A stretch of DNA of 64,000 bases from Bradyrhizobium sp. KBS0727 (GTDB lineage Bacteria > Pseudomonadota > Alphaproteobacteria > Rhizobiales > Xanthobacteraceae): contig NZ_CP042176.1 in the NCBI RefSeq assembly GCF_005937885.2, forward strand, positions 4,459,501-4,523,500. Direction: 5' to 3'. The translations under genes and the position numbers were made by a program. The first letter of the stretch is position 1; every line of letters begins with the position of its first letter. The notes beneath the pieces were generated by a model. That model saw nothing but the letters and a program-made list of their open reading frames with translations. It made no database searches and had not been told where the DNA came from. Positions 43,142 to 51,804 of the stretch are shown piece after piece.

Positions 43142-43720
43142 ATGGCGAAAGAAAAGCCGGGCAGACTGGAAGTCCAGTCCTTCGCCGATCATCACGTCAT
43201 CACGCAGCCCAATCCCCTGCGCAGGGTTTTGCTGCGGGTTCCGGAATCCGATCTCGACGACCCCGTCGCCCGTGCGGAAAAGGCACTGGCGGGACTGTCG
43301 GGCGAATTCAAGAACTGGATGACCATCGAGGCGGATCGTCTTTCCGCCGCGCACGCCGCGATCCTGCGCGATGGTTTCACCGACGAAAATCGCGAAGAGC
43401 TGTTTCGCGCCGCCCACGACATCAAGGGCGACGCCGCGACCTTCGGCTTCGCTTCCGCCGGCGTCGCCGCCGAGAGCCTGTGCCGCATCATCGAACACGC
43501 GCCCGACCTCGAAAAAGTGCCGTCGAACCTGATCGTCCATCACATCGACGCCATTCAGGCGATCGTGCGCGAGCGCACCAAGCTCGACACCGCCGTCATG
43601 GCTCCGGCGCTGAGCCGGCAGTTGCGCGGCATCGCCGACGAATTCCTCACCTACGCCAACCGCGACCGTCCCGAACATCTCGAAGCCATCCTGGCGCCGA
43701 GCATCATTCCGGCGGAGTGA
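43142..43720 (+). CDS. HPt-domain phosphotransfer protein
   Basis: ATG 43142 with GAAGGA upstream gives 192 residues. The HPt four-helix bundle lies about residues 60-150 with the phospho-His H92 in ELFRAAHDIKGDAATFGF. The N-terminal 50 residues are extended and polar. It is paired with the receiver before it. No hybrid kinase is near, so the upstream donor is elsewhere. The next gene (DUF2336) is convergent. Confidence 0.85.
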   Translation: MAKEKPGRLEVQSFADHHVITQPNPLRRVLLRVPESDLDDPVARAEKALAGLSGEFKNWMTIEADRLSAAHAAILRDGFTDENREELFRAAHDIKGDAATFGFASAGVAAESLCRIIEHAPDLEKVPSNLIVHHIDAIQAIVRERTKLDTAVMAPALSRQLRGIADEFLTYANRDRPEHLEAILAPSIIPAE

Positions 43721-43732
43721 GAGCGTCAAACC

Positions 43733-43830
43733 CGTAGGGTGGGCAAAGCGAAGCGTGCCCACCATCTTCCATATATTTTCGGAGTAGCGAATGGTGGGCA
43801 CGGCGCAAACGCGCCTTTGCCCACCCTACG
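43733..43830. repeat. Long nested inverted repeat (GTAGGGTGGGCA element)
   Basis: The outer arms CGTAGGGTGGGCAAAG and CTTTGCCCACCCTACG (43733-43748, 43815-43830) are perfect 16-bp complements. Inner arms CGTGCCCACCAT and ATGGTGGGCACG (43754-43765, 43791-43802) are perfect 12-bp complements. It lies between two convergent genes, where it could act as a bidirectional terminator. The same element type is scattered in Bradyrhizobium genomes. Confidence 0.85.
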
Positions 43831-43857
43831 AATTCGCTGATGCGTGAAACGAGCGAA

Positions 43858-45024
43858 TTACGCCGCGATCAGGTCATGCCCGATCATGTCTTCGGCAACC
43901 AGTTCGTCGCAGAACATGCGGGCTTCCTCGCGCGCCGACTCGGTAGCAAAGCGCCGGAGCAGGATCAACAAGGGTTCGGCGGCCTCGCGATCGGTCTCGC
44001 AATGGGTCAACACGCGTTCGACCATGCTTCGACGCAATCGCGCGGCGCCGCCCAGCGTATCGACATATCCGGTTTCGTGGCTGACTTCGAGCGCAACACG
44101 GAAGGCGGCGAAGGTCGATTCCGGAAAACCGGCGCGGATCAATAGCGCCTGCAGGCTGGCGCTGCCGCGGTCGTGCAGCAACGCCGAGACCCGGGCCAGC
44201 GGCAGACCGGACAATTCGGCCAGTGCTGAATCGAACAGTTCGAGATTGCCCGACAGCAGCGCGCGCAGGATCAGGCCGGCGGTCAGTTGCCCGGTGGCGC
44301 GCAGATGCCGCACCAGCCCCTGCATGTCCTCGCCACCCGAACGCGCCGCGATGTTGACGGTCGAGCGCTCGCGCGCCTCGCTCGCCATCCGCCCTGCCCG
44401 GTCAGGACTGAGCCAGTTACGCGAAACGACGAATTGCGCCAGCGTGTCGGAGAGTTTTGCGACCAGCGCCAGCCGCGTGGCGGCGGGCAGGCCTTCCAGC
44501 ACCAGCATCGATTCCCGGATCGCGGCGAGATGGCCGTGACGCTCGACGATGCGGTCCCATGAGAACGGCGCCAATTCCGCATAGGCGTTTTCGATCAGCT
44601 CGAGCGCCGCGGCCGCGGAGCCGACTTCGGCAATCGCCGCCGATACCGACGTTGGCAGATTGATCCGGCGGGCGATGGCGCATTGCATCTCGCCGTTGCC
44701 GGTCGCGACGATGTCGACGAGGTCGGCGTCGATCAGAAGCGGAGAATGTTCGAGGATCGGCAGCGCGATCGAGGTCTGGTCGAGCGACAGCGCCTGCACG
44801 ATGGCGGCCGGCGCTTCCGAACTGCGGGCGAACACTTCGGCCATCGCCTGGCGGACCAGCGGCGACGGATCGTCGAGCAGCATCAACAGCGCGCCTTCGG
44901 CGGCGGTGCGATCGTCCTCGGAAAGATCTGAAATCAACCAGGCCCGCGCCAAAGACCGCGTCGCCTCTGCCCGCTCGCCTGCCGGAGCGGTACGTATCCA
45001 ACTGATGAACTGCCGAACGATCAT
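43858..45024 (-). CDS. DUF2336 protein
   Basis: A 388-residue soluble, almost wholly helical protein. The first half looks like HEAT-type repeats (LLMLLDDPSPLVRQAMAEVFARS, then ALPILEHSPLLIDADLVDIVATGN). The second half has helical units up to RFATESAREEARMFCDELVAEDMIGHDLIAA. This is the DUF2336 pattern seen near chemotaxis, PAS and cell-cycle genes in rhizobia. Its position next to the receiver/HPt pair, in the opposite direction, suggests but does not prove a signalling link. Confidence 0.8.
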   Translation of the reverse strand: MIVRQFISWIRTAPAGERAEATRSLARAWLISDLSEDDRTAAEGALLMLLDDPSPLVRQAMAEVFARSSEAPAAIVQALSLDQTSIALPILEHSPLLIDADLVDIVATGNGEMQCAIARRINLPTSVSAAIAEVGSAAAALELIENAYAELAPFSWDRIVERHGHLAAIRESMLVLEGLPAATRLALVAKLSDTLAQFVVSRNWLSPDRAGRMASEARERSTVNIAARSGGEDMQGLVRHLRATGQLTAGLILRALLSGNLELFDSALAELSGLPLARVSALLHDRGSASLQALLIRAGFPESTFAAFRVALEVSHETGYVDTLGGAARLRRSMVERVLTHCETDREAAEPLLILLRRFATESAREEARMFCDELVAEDMIGHDLIAA

Positions 45025-45168
45025 GGTCCTGCCGGCTTACGCAACCCGAGACGACACCATGACGCGGTGCCACTGTCATAGAAAATAAACCATGACGCTT
45101 AACAAAGGGTTCACCATAAACGGCTGGTTTTATTGACGTTTTGTTAAGGGGTGCGGGATGGGGTTATC

Positions 45169-45268
45169 TCACCCTCATGGTGAGGAGGCGCGCCAGCGCC
45201 GTCTCGAACCATGTGGCCCGTGGCCCATCCTTCGAGACGCGGCCAAGAGGCCGCTCCTCAGGATGAAG
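45169..45268. repeat. Dispersed repeat with CTCATGGTGAGGAGG and CTTCGAGACG boxes
   Basis: CTCACCCTCATGGTGAGGAG starts the element, and CCGCTCCTCAGGATGA ends it; inner GTCTCGAACCAT and CCTTCGAGACG also pair. This is a known type of intergenic repeat in Bradyrhizobium. It lies between the DUF2336 gene and the end of the transglycosylase gene. Confidence 0.7.
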
Positions 45269-45274
45269 GCGGTG

Positions 45275-46318
45275 TCAGCTGAACGTGCCGTTGCGATCGC
45301 TGAAGAGATCGAGCCGGCCCGGCGCGCGGACCTCGGGGGTTTGTCCTGATAGCGATGTCGTCGCCGCGTTTGACGCAACCGATACCGACGTCAGCGAAGA
45401 ACCGCTGCCCCACAATTCCTGAACCGCCGGCGAGATCGGCTCAGCGCGTTCGCCCGCCTGGAACAGCGAGCGGAAGATCGGCTGCGGCTGCGCCGAGGCG
45501 GTCTTGAAATCGGCCGACGATGTCGCGGACACCGGCGCCACGGTGCGCGAATCCGGAAAACTCGAGAGATAAGCGGCCGTGTCTATCGACATTGACGGAG
45601 CCGCGCTCGCAACCGCCACGCTCCGCTGAACGTCACCGCCGACCGCCGCCATCGCAGTCCGCGTCGCCGACGAATTAGCGGCACTGGCGTAGCGCGAACT
45701 CAGCACCGAATAGACCTGGGAAACGCTGCGGGCGGAGCCGGAACGATCGTAGAAGATCGAACGGTTGGCCGCAGCCGCGTTCGGAAAGATCTGCGCGGCG
45801 TTGGCGTTCGGACTGTCCTCGGCGCTCGATATCAGTTTGCCGGCGCCGCCGACGCCCATGAAATGCGCCATATAGAGTTCGGCGTCGGTCGGGCGACGGC
45901 CGATCTTGCCGGTCAGCTTGAAGCTGTTGGACTGGGTCAGCACGCCCGCCATCGACGAGGCCGCATCGGGATCGTCGCGCAGCTTCATGACGGCGGCCCG
46001 ATCCGCGGGATCGCTCACCGAATAGCTGCCGGAAGGGTTCCTGGTGATGGCATCGGCAAATTTGCCGTAACCGAGCTGGCTGCCCGCTTCCTTCACGGTC
46101 CCGAGCCAGGTCTGGTCGATGAACTGAAATAGCCCCCGCGCCGACGAGGTCGTGGCGGATGCCTTCGGATTGAAGTTGGATTCCATCTTCGCGGTGGCGA
46201 GCAGGTATTCGAAGCTGGCGCCGGTGCTCGAGGCGGCCTGCTTGATCGAGCCCGCGACCTTCACGCGCGTGGGATCAACACCTGCCGCAGCCGTGGCGTT
46301 TATTGTGTCGACCGACAT
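45275..46318 (-). CDS. Lytic transglycosylase (SLT domain), no classical signal peptide
   Basis: ATG 46318 gives 347 residues; the longer frame lacks a ribosome site. The SLT lysozyme-like domain (about 20-190) has the catalytic Glu in LLATAKMESNFNPKASA, then SARGLFQFIDQTWLGTVKEAG and ELYMAHFMGVGGAGKLI. The rest is Ser/Ala-rich and disordered. No signal peptide is visible (it starts MSVDTINATAAAGVDPTRV), as for flagellar or type III-associated transglycosylases exported by their own route. It would cut peptidoglycan locally. Confidence 0.85.
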   Translation of the reverse strand: MSVDTINATAAAGVDPTRVKVAGSIKQAASSTGASFEYLLATAKMESNFNPKASATTSSARGLFQFIDQTWLGTVKEAGSQLGYGKFADAITRNPSGSYSVSDPADRAAVMKLRDDPDAASSMAGVLTQSNSFKLTGKIGRRPTDAELYMAHFMGVGGAGKLISSAEDSPNANAAQIFPNAAAANRSIFYDRSGSARSVSQVYSVLSSRYASAANSSATRTAMAAVGGDVQRSVAVASAAPSMSIDTAAYLSSFPDSRTVAPVSATSSADFKTASAQPQPIFRSLFQAGERAEPISPAVQELWGSGSSLTSVSVASNAATTSLSGQTPEVRAPGRLDLFSDRNGTFS

Positions 46319-46464
46319 ATGCCCGGTGCCCCGCTCCCCGCGAAACGACCCCTCTCTCGGCCTGCACGAGCTCCCGATCGCAAAGGCCACCGTCACCGTG
46401 CGGCAATTATGGTTAATGGAGGGTTAAGAAATGTCTCTCCCTGCCGTTGGCGTTTTTATCTGAC

Positions 46465-46547
46465 GCGTTTTCTACCGCAGATAAGTCTACGCAGTCTGCG
46501 CAAGCTTGATTGCAATGTGAACCGGTACCCACTTCACTCGAAAACGC
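46465..46547. repeat. Dispersed GCGTTTTC palindromic element, copy 3, interrupted
   Basis: GCGTTTTCT (46465 on) and ACTTCACTCGAAAACGC (to 46547) match the ends of the other copies. The centre carries about 40 extra bases, including the small palindrome GTCTACGCAGTCTGCGC. It abuts the stop of the cytochrome gene. Confidence 0.65.
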
Positions 46548-46548
46548 C

Positions 46549-47340
46549 TTAGGGCTGGGCCTCGTAATAGCGGGCGACCTGGTCGATCTCTTCCGCCGTC
46601 ATCTGGCGGGCAATATTGCGCATCTGCTGGCTGATGTCGTTGCGCCGGGCTCCGGACGCGAACGCCTGCAACTGCGCCTTGATATAGACGGCCGATTGGC
46701 CGCCGAGCCAGGGGCTGCCGGCCTTGTTGTCGATGTCGCCATGGCAGGAGCCGCACGGCGCGATATTGCGCATCGGCGCGCCGGTCGTGACGATCTGAGG
46801 AGCTGCCATCCCCGGGTCCAGATTGCTCGACGGCACCCGCGGCAGATAAGAGTAGTAGGCCGCGACGTCGAGCATGTCCTGGTTGCTCATGGTGGCCGCG
46901 AACGGGCTCATCACCACGTTGACCCGCGCGCCGGTCTTGAAGTCGTTCAGCTCCTTGTAGGTCACGGCGGCGAACTGACCGGCAAGGTTCGGCGAATTGG
47001 CGTCGCTGACGCCCTGCGGTCCGTGGCAGATCGCGCAGCGCTGCGCCAGCGTCGCGCCGCGACCGATCGAGACCTGATTGGGTTTTGTGAGCATCTCCGA
47101 AGTCATCACGACATTCGAAGTCTTGAAGTCGGGTTGAATGGAGTTGCCTTGCGAGGACACGCGCGGCACCCCGGCGGCGCTGCAGATCGCGTCCCAGATA
47201 CCGCTCAGTTTCAAATCCGGCTGCGCCAGCGGCAGCCAGATCAGGCCTGCGATCGCCGCCAGCACCGCGATGGCAGCGGTCACGCCGACGCTGGCGCTGA
47301 ACCAGGGATTGCGGGGCGAGAACAGCGGCTGATCGCTCAT
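46549..47340 (-). CDS. Di-haem c-type cytochrome of the oxidase operon, membrane-anchored
   Basis: ATG 47340 gives 263 residues and overlaps the stop of the oxidase subunit I gene (ATGA). One N-terminal helix (VGVTAAIAVLAAIAGLIWLPLA) is followed by two haem-c sites: LAQRCAICHGPQGVS and IAPCGSCHGDIDN. Distal Met ligands are likely in the SPFAATMSNQDMLDVAAYY and QMRNIARQMTAEEIDQVARYY helices. The twin-domain pattern is that of cytochrome c4/c553. It is the last gene of the operon and probably feeds electrons to the CuA site. Confidence 0.88.
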   Translation of the reverse strand: MSDQPLFSPRNPWFSASVGVTAAIAVLAAIAGLIWLPLAQPDLKLSGIWDAICSAAGVPRVSSQGNSIQPDFKTSNVVMTSEMLTKPNQVSIGRGATLAQRCAICHGPQGVSDANSPNLAGQFAAVTYKELNDFKTGARVNVVMSPFAATMSNQDMLDVAAYYSYLPRVPSSNLDPGMAAPQIVTTGAPMRNIAPCGSCHGDIDNKAGSPWLGGQSAVYIKAQLQAFASGARRNDISQQMRNIARQMTAEEIDQVARYYEAQP

Positions 47341-48962
47341 CGGCTGGCTCCGACATAGACCGCGGGCACGTTGGTTTCCTTCAGCACCATCAGTTGCGCG
47401 ATCGGATAGCCGTAATTGACGACGGTAAGCCCGATCATCAGCGCGAGCCAGAGCCCAAAACTGTTCAGCGCCGCCGGGATCCGCGCCGGCATGTGCAGCG
47501 GCACGCTGAAGCGGTAGGCGCCGGCCTCGCTGCTTCCGGCCCACTGGCCGCGGATCAGCACGGTGAGGAACAAGACGCCTGAAATCAGCAGAATGAGGCC
47601 GCCGACCGCCGACATCGCCACCGAAAACGCCTGCGGCGAGATTGCGGGGTTGGCGTAGTCGTAAAACGCCATCCGGCGCGGCATGCCGAGAATGCCGACA
47701 TAGTGCCACGGGAACGTGGTGACGATCATGCCGATGAACCAGAGCCAGAGCTGCGCGCGCATCATGCCGAAGCTTTCCAGCGCGCGGCCGGTGAGATGCG
47801 GCCACAGGTCATAGGCGATCGCGAAATACATGATGACGATGGCGCCGCCGAAGATCAGGTGGAAGTGGCCGGTGATCCACTGCGTATTGTGAACGCTGGC
47901 ATCGAGCTGATAGCTCATGTTGATCAGCCCGCCGGCGCCGCCGAAGCCGAGCATCACCAGCGACAGCGCGGTCGCCAGCATGATCGGGTTTTGCCAGGGC
48001 AGCGCCGTTACCCATCCGAACGCGCCGCGGCCGCCGCGCATGCGGCTGGCGATCTCGGCCGAGGCGCAGATCGTGAACACCGTCAACAGCGTCGGCAGCG
48101 CAACGAGGCCGGTGAACACCGAATGCATGAACTTGAAACCGGCGCCGACCTGCGGATCGGCAAACAGGTGATGCACGCCGATCGGCATTGCGACGACGAC
48201 GAACAGGATGAAGGAAATCCGCGCCATGGCGTCGCTGTAGAGTCGACCGCCGATCGCGCGCGGAAAGATCGTGTAATAGGCGATATAGGTCGGGATCAGC
48301 CAGAAATAGACGATCGCGTGCAGGGTCCAGGAGAAGAATACACGCGCCAGCCCGGCATCGATGGTGGTTCTCAGGCCGAGCGCCACGGGAAGAATCTGGA
48401 AGATGATTTCGAGCGCCGCGCCGACCGCCGTCCAGCCCCAGAGATAGGAGCCTGCGACATTGGCGAACATCGCGAGCGGTACCGGCTTGTCCGGATTTTC
48501 GCGCTTCCAGATCGCCATGTTGATCGACATCAGCGCGACCCATATCCATGAGCCGACCACGACCATCACGACGCCGATGTAGTAGAAGGGATTGCCGACC
48601 ATCGGCGGGTAGAACGTGTACAGCACCGAGGCCAGCCCGAGCGAGACCGGGACCATCGCCACGACGGCGCCGATGGCGACCAGGAAAAACCCGGCCCATG
48701 CCCAGCGGCGGCCAACCAGCGGCTTTTCCAGCGCCGATTCCGTGATCGCATAGCCGAACCCCATCGCGACCAGGGTCGGAAACACGTAGCCCATCGCCGA
48801 ACCGTGCGCGGTGACCGAGCGATAGTAGAATTCCGGATTGAAGTGCCAGGCATTCAGCGGGCTGCGCACGAACATCTGCCAGGCGCCAAGCACCAGCGCC
48901 GCGCCGAACACGATGAAGGCGAGCCAGAAATGGGAAAGGATGAGCCGTTTGTTAGTCAACAC
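47337..48962 (-). CDS. Haem-copper oxidase subunit I, B-type (ba3-like)
   Basis: A 541-residue protein with about 13 helices. Low-spin haem ligands are H53 (SVTAHGSAMGY) and H368 or H366 (WITGHFHLIFGG). CuB ligands are H215 with the linked Y219 (SWTLHAIVYFWLIP) and H264-H265 (GVHHLFADP). The HAIVYFWLIPTY form and the overall spacing fit the B family (Thermus ba3 type), which has a single proton channel and high O2 affinity, rather than aa3 or cbb3. It overlaps subunit II by 11 bases and the cytochrome gene by four. Confidence 0.92.
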   Translation of the reverse strand: MLTNKRLILSHFWLAFIVFGAALVLGAWQMFVRSPLNAWHFNPEFYYRSVTAHGSAMGYVFPTLVAMGFGYAITESALEKPLVGRRWAWAGFFLVAIGAVVAMVPVSLGLASVLYTFYPPMVGNPFYYIGVVMVVVGSWIWVALMSINMAIWKRENPDKPVPLAMFANVAGSYLWGWTAVGAALEIIFQILPVALGLRTTIDAGLARVFFSWTLHAIVYFWLIPTYIAYYTIFPRAIGGRLYSDAMARISFILFVVVAMPIGVHHLFADPQVGAGFKFMHSVFTGLVALPTLLTVFTICASAEIASRMRGGRGAFGWVTALPWQNPIMLATALSLVMLGFGGAGGLINMSYQLDASVHNTQWITGHFHLIFGGAIVIMYFAIAYDLWPHLTGRALESFGMMRAQLWLWFIGMIVTTFPWHYVGILGMPRRMAFYDYANPAISPQAFSVAMSAVGGLILLISGVLFLTVLIRGQWAGSSEAGAYRFSVPLHMPARIPAALNSFGLWLALMIGLTVVNYGYPIAQLMVLKETNVPAVYVGASR

Positions 48963-49515
48963 AGGTCAGCCTCCGCTTCGCCGCCATCAGGTTGAGGAAG
49001 GCGGTCTTGTCGACCACCTTGACCTTGCCCCACATGCCCTGATGGCCGATGCCGCAGAATTCCTGGCACGGCATCACGTGATCGCCCGGCGCCTTGAAGC
49101 GGATCGGCAGTTCGGAGACGTAGCCCGGCACCAGCATGATGTTGATGTTGGTGCCCTCGATCAAAAGGCCGTGCACCACGTCGGCGCTGGTGGCGCGGAA
49201 CTTGATCGGTGTTTCGGAAGGCACCACGACGCATTGCGGCGTGAAGGAATATTGCTGCCCAATCGCGCGCACGGTGACGGACCCATCGGCCTCGACCGAG
49301 CTGCCGAGATTGCTTTCGACGAATTCGCCGGAAAGATGCAGCGTCTTCGGGTCCGCGGTTTCGACATGGCCCTGCGGCATGGTGGCCTGATCGATGCCGA
49401 TAAAGGCCGCCATGCCGACCAGCAGGCCTACGATCACGATCGATAGCGTCGCCCATCGCCGCTCGATGCGGGCGGCGACCGCTTCACCGATGCCATGGTC
49501 CGTCTCTGATGTCAT
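48952..49515 (-). CDS. Cytochrome c oxidase subunit II, CuA domain
   Basis: ATG 49515 (AGGAG upstream) gives 187 residues: one N-terminal membrane helix (LSIVIVGLLVGMAAFIGI) and a periplasmic cupredoxin. The dinuclear CuA ligands are H115 (DVVHGLLIEGTNIN), C150, C154, H158 and M161 in VMPCQEFCGIGHQGM. A single helix and a small size are typical of B-type oxidases. It takes electrons from one of the operon's cytochromes. Confidence 0.92.
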   Translation of the reverse strand: MTSETDHGIGEAVAARIERRWATLSIVIVGLLVGMAAFIGIDQATMPQGHVETADPKTLHLSGEFVESNLGSSVEADGSVTVRAIGQQYSFTPQCVVVPSETPIKFRATSADVVHGLLIEGTNINIMLVPGYVSELPIRFKAPGDHVMPCQEFCGIGHQGMWGKVKVVDKTAFLNLMAAKRRLTCVD

Positions 49516-49517
49516 GC

Positions 49518-49694
49518 TCACACGCTCCTGGGCAGGAAGACCAGGAGGTAGAACGCAAACCACAGCGCGATCACGACTGCGGTCGCGACGCCGGCGACCG
49601 CAACGGCGCCGCCGGGGCCGGAACGAACGATGGCGTCGACGCGCTCTTCCTCGGAGCCGAGTGTCGTCGCCTGCGGCGGGGATGAATTGATCAT
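49518..49694 (-). CDS. 58-residue one-helix oxidase-operon protein
   Basis: ATG 49694 lies nine bases after the triheme cytochrome gene, with GAGG seven bases ahead, and its stop is three bases before the subunit II start. The product has a short polar N-terminus (MINSSPPQATTLGSEEERV) and one helix (VAVAGVATAVVIALWFAFYLLVFL). Its position and shape recall the small subunit IIa (CbaD) of ba3 oxidases, though sequence alone does not prove it. Confidence 0.75.
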   Translation of the reverse strand: MINSSPPQATTLGSEEERVDAIVRSGPGGAVAVAGVATAVVIALWFAFYLLVFLPRSV

Positions 49695-49702
49695 GACGCG
49701 CC

Positions 49703-50950
49703 TCAGTTCAGCGTTGCCGCGCGAAGTTCATTGGCCTGCCGCGCCGAGACCGCCTCGCCGCGATTACCCCAGGACGTGCGAATATAGGTCACGACAGCCG
49801 CGACCTCGTCGTCGGACAGCCGGTGTGCAAACGGCGGCATGCCGTAGGGCATCGGATTGCCCGACGTGCCCGGCGGATAGCCGCCATTGAGCACCATCCG
49901 GATCGCGTTGACGGCGGAAACCATCTGGATCGACTGGTTGCCGGCCAGCGGCGGGTAATGCGGCGGCATGCCGAGCCCCACCGCGCCGTGGCAACTGGCG
50001 CATTCGCGGTCGTAGATCTGCTTGCCGAGCGAGAGCAGCAGGCTACTCTCCGCCGACGGCAGCGGCGTCGACGGCTTCTCCGGCGATGTCCCCTGCGCGA
50101 GGCTCTTCAGATAGACCGCCATCGCGCGGGTGTCGTCGTCGTCGAGATATTGCAGGCTGTTGTAGACGACTTCCGCCATCGGCCCGTAGACCGCGCCGCG
50201 GGTCGAGACACCCTTGCGCAGATAGTCCGAGATCTCCTCGAGGGTCCAGTCGCCGAGCCCGGCTTCCTTGTTCGAGGTCAGCGAGGGCGCGTACCAGTTC
50301 TGCATTGGAATCAACCCGCCCTCGAAGGCCTGCGATTCCGAACTGCCGCCGAGCGCGTTGATCGCGGTGTGGCACATGCCGCAATGGCCGAGCCCTTCGA
50401 CCAGGTAAGCGCCCCGATTCCAGTCCGCCGATTTGGTCGGATCGGACTTGAACTCGCCCTCCCTGAAGAACAGCGTGCGCCATCCAAGGATCAGCGAGCG
50501 GTTGTTGAAGGGAAACTTCAGGTCGTGTTCGCGATTGCGCTGCTTCACCGGCGGAATCGAGCGCAAGTAAGCGTAGATCGCGTCGCTGTCGTCGCGCGTC
50601 ACCTTGGTGTAGGAGGCAAACGGCATCGCCGGATAGACCAGCCCGCCATCGGGGAAGCGCCCGTTGTGCATCATCTGGAAGAACTGGTCGGACGTCCACA
50701 TGCCGATGCCGGTTTGCGGGTCGGGCGTGATGTTCGAGGTGTAGAGCGTGCCGAAAGGTGTCTTCATCGCCAGGCCACCGGCAAAAAGCTTGCCTTCGCG
50801 CGCGGTGTGGCAGGCGATGCAGTCGCCGGCACGGGCGAGGTATTCGCCCTTTTTCAGGAGCGCCGCATCCTGCGCGTTTGCCTGCGTCGCGCCGATCAGC
50901 AGCAACATGGCGGCAAAGGCCGGGAGCAGCGCTTTCAAGGTTCTCGGCAT
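49703..50950 (-). CDS. Tri-haem cytochrome c, dehydrogenase-subunit type
   Basis: ATG 50950 (GGGGGAG upstream) gives 415 residues with a signal peptide (LLPAFAAMLLLIGATQANA). Three haem-binding sites are C44-x2-C47-H48 (GDCIACHTAREG), C190-x2-C193-H194 (GHCGMCHTAINAL) and C317-x2-C320-H321 (CASCHGAVG). The layout is that of the cytochrome subunits of membrane-bound alcohol, gluconate and aldehyde dehydrogenases. No dehydrogenase is linked here; instead it sits in an oxidase operon, so it may bring electrons from an unlinked periplasmic dehydrogenase straight to the terminal oxidase. Confidence 0.88.
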   Translation of the reverse strand: MPRTLKALLPAFAAMLLLIGATQANAQDAALLKKGEYLARAGDCIACHTAREGKLFAGGLAMKTPFGTLYTSNITPDPQTGIGMWTSDQFFQMMHNGRFPDGGLVYPAMPFASYTKVTRDDSDAIYAYLRSIPPVKQRNREHDLKFPFNNRSLILGWRTLFFREGEFKSDPTKSADWNRGAYLVEGLGHCGMCHTAINALGGSSESQAFEGGLIPMQNWYAPSLTSNKEAGLGDWTLEEISDYLRKGVSTRGAVYGPMAEVVYNSLQYLDDDDTRAMAVYLKSLAQGTSPEKPSTPLPSAESSLLLSLGKQIYDRECASCHGAVGLGMPPHYPPLAGNQSIQMVSAVNAIRMVLNGGYPPGTSGNPMPYGMPPFAHRLSDDEVAAVVTYIRTSWGNRGEAVSARQANELRAATLN

Positions 50951-50966
50951 GTTGCGCGATCTCCCC

Positions 50967-51701
50967 CTAGTTCGGCTCGCTGCCGCACGACAGCGGCATC
51001 GGCAGGCTGCCTTGCTTGGCGAACGACGGGTCCGTCGGCGCCGGGCGCGATGACAGATACGCAGCCACCGCCTTGACATCGTCTTCGGTCAGGAGGCCGG
51101 CGACGATTTGCATGCAGTCCGGCGCTGCTGCGGTCCGCGTGCCGTAGCGCCAGCCGCCGAGCTGCGCACTGATGTAGCTGGCGCGCAGGCCGAGCAGACC
51201 CGGTATGGCCGGCTCCATCCCGCCGAAGGTCGCGCCGTGGCAACTCGCACAGGCGGGCACGCCGCGCTGCGGATCGCCGCTTGTCACGATCGATTCGCCG
51301 CGCGCCAGGACTTCCTTGCTGACGGTGGGAACGGCAGGCGGCGGAAACGGCGGCCGCAGCGAGGCAAAATGCTCGGCGATCTTCTTGAGATAATCGTCGG
51401 GCAGAAATTCCAGCAGATAGTTCATCGGCGGGTATTTGCGCCGCCCGTCCCGGAACGCCACCAGCTGGTTGTAGAGATAGCCCGCGGGCTTGCCCGCCAA
51501 CCGCGGGAAATACACGTCGCTGGTGCCCTCGCCCTCGGCGCCGTGACACGACGCGCAGGCGAGCACGCGCGCGGCCATGGTGTCGGGCGCACGCTCGGTG
51601 GCCGGGACCTGTACTGGGGATTGCGCCTGCGCTGGGCCGAGCGGAATCGCAATCGAAGCAAGCAGCGAAAATATCGGCAGGAGTCGAAGCGTCACCGGCA
51701 T
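50967..51701 (-). CDS. Di-haem cytochrome c4-like protein
   Basis: A 244-residue periplasmic protein (signal peptide to about residue 27: LLPIFSLLASIAIPLGPAQAQ). Two CASCHG sites occur: VLACASCHGAEGEG and VPACASCHGATFGG. They sit in two similar halves, with Tyr/Met-containing segments (FPRLAGKPAGYLYNQLVAFRDG, then IPGLLGLRASYISAQLGGWRYG). This is the c4 pattern. It is the first gene of the six-gene oxidase operon; the next gene starts 16 bases on. Confidence 0.9.
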   Translation of the reverse strand: MPVTLRLLPIFSLLASIAIPLGPAQAQSPVQVPATERAPDTMAARVLACASCHGAEGEGTSDVYFPRLAGKPAGYLYNQLVAFRDGRRKYPPMNYLLEFLPDDYLKKIAEHFASLRPPFPPPAVPTVSKEVLARGESIVTSGDPQRGVPACASCHGATFGGMEPAIPGLLGLRASYISAQLGGWRYGTRTAAAPDCMQIVAGLLTEDDVKAVAAYLSSRPAPTDPSFAKQGSLPMPLSCGSEPN

Positions 51702-51804
51702 TGCCTCATCTCGACGACGAGATGGAACTCTTGCATATCACATCAATGGTGGCAACGCGGCTCACGCGCCGAAGCTGCGTCATTCGTGCATGGAGCCGTT
51801 GAAT

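Noticed and set aside
47703..48551. 282-codon plus-strand frame opposite oxidase subunit I
   Set aside because: Composition is His/Asp/Arg-rich nonsense and the opposite frame holds all haem and copper ligands.
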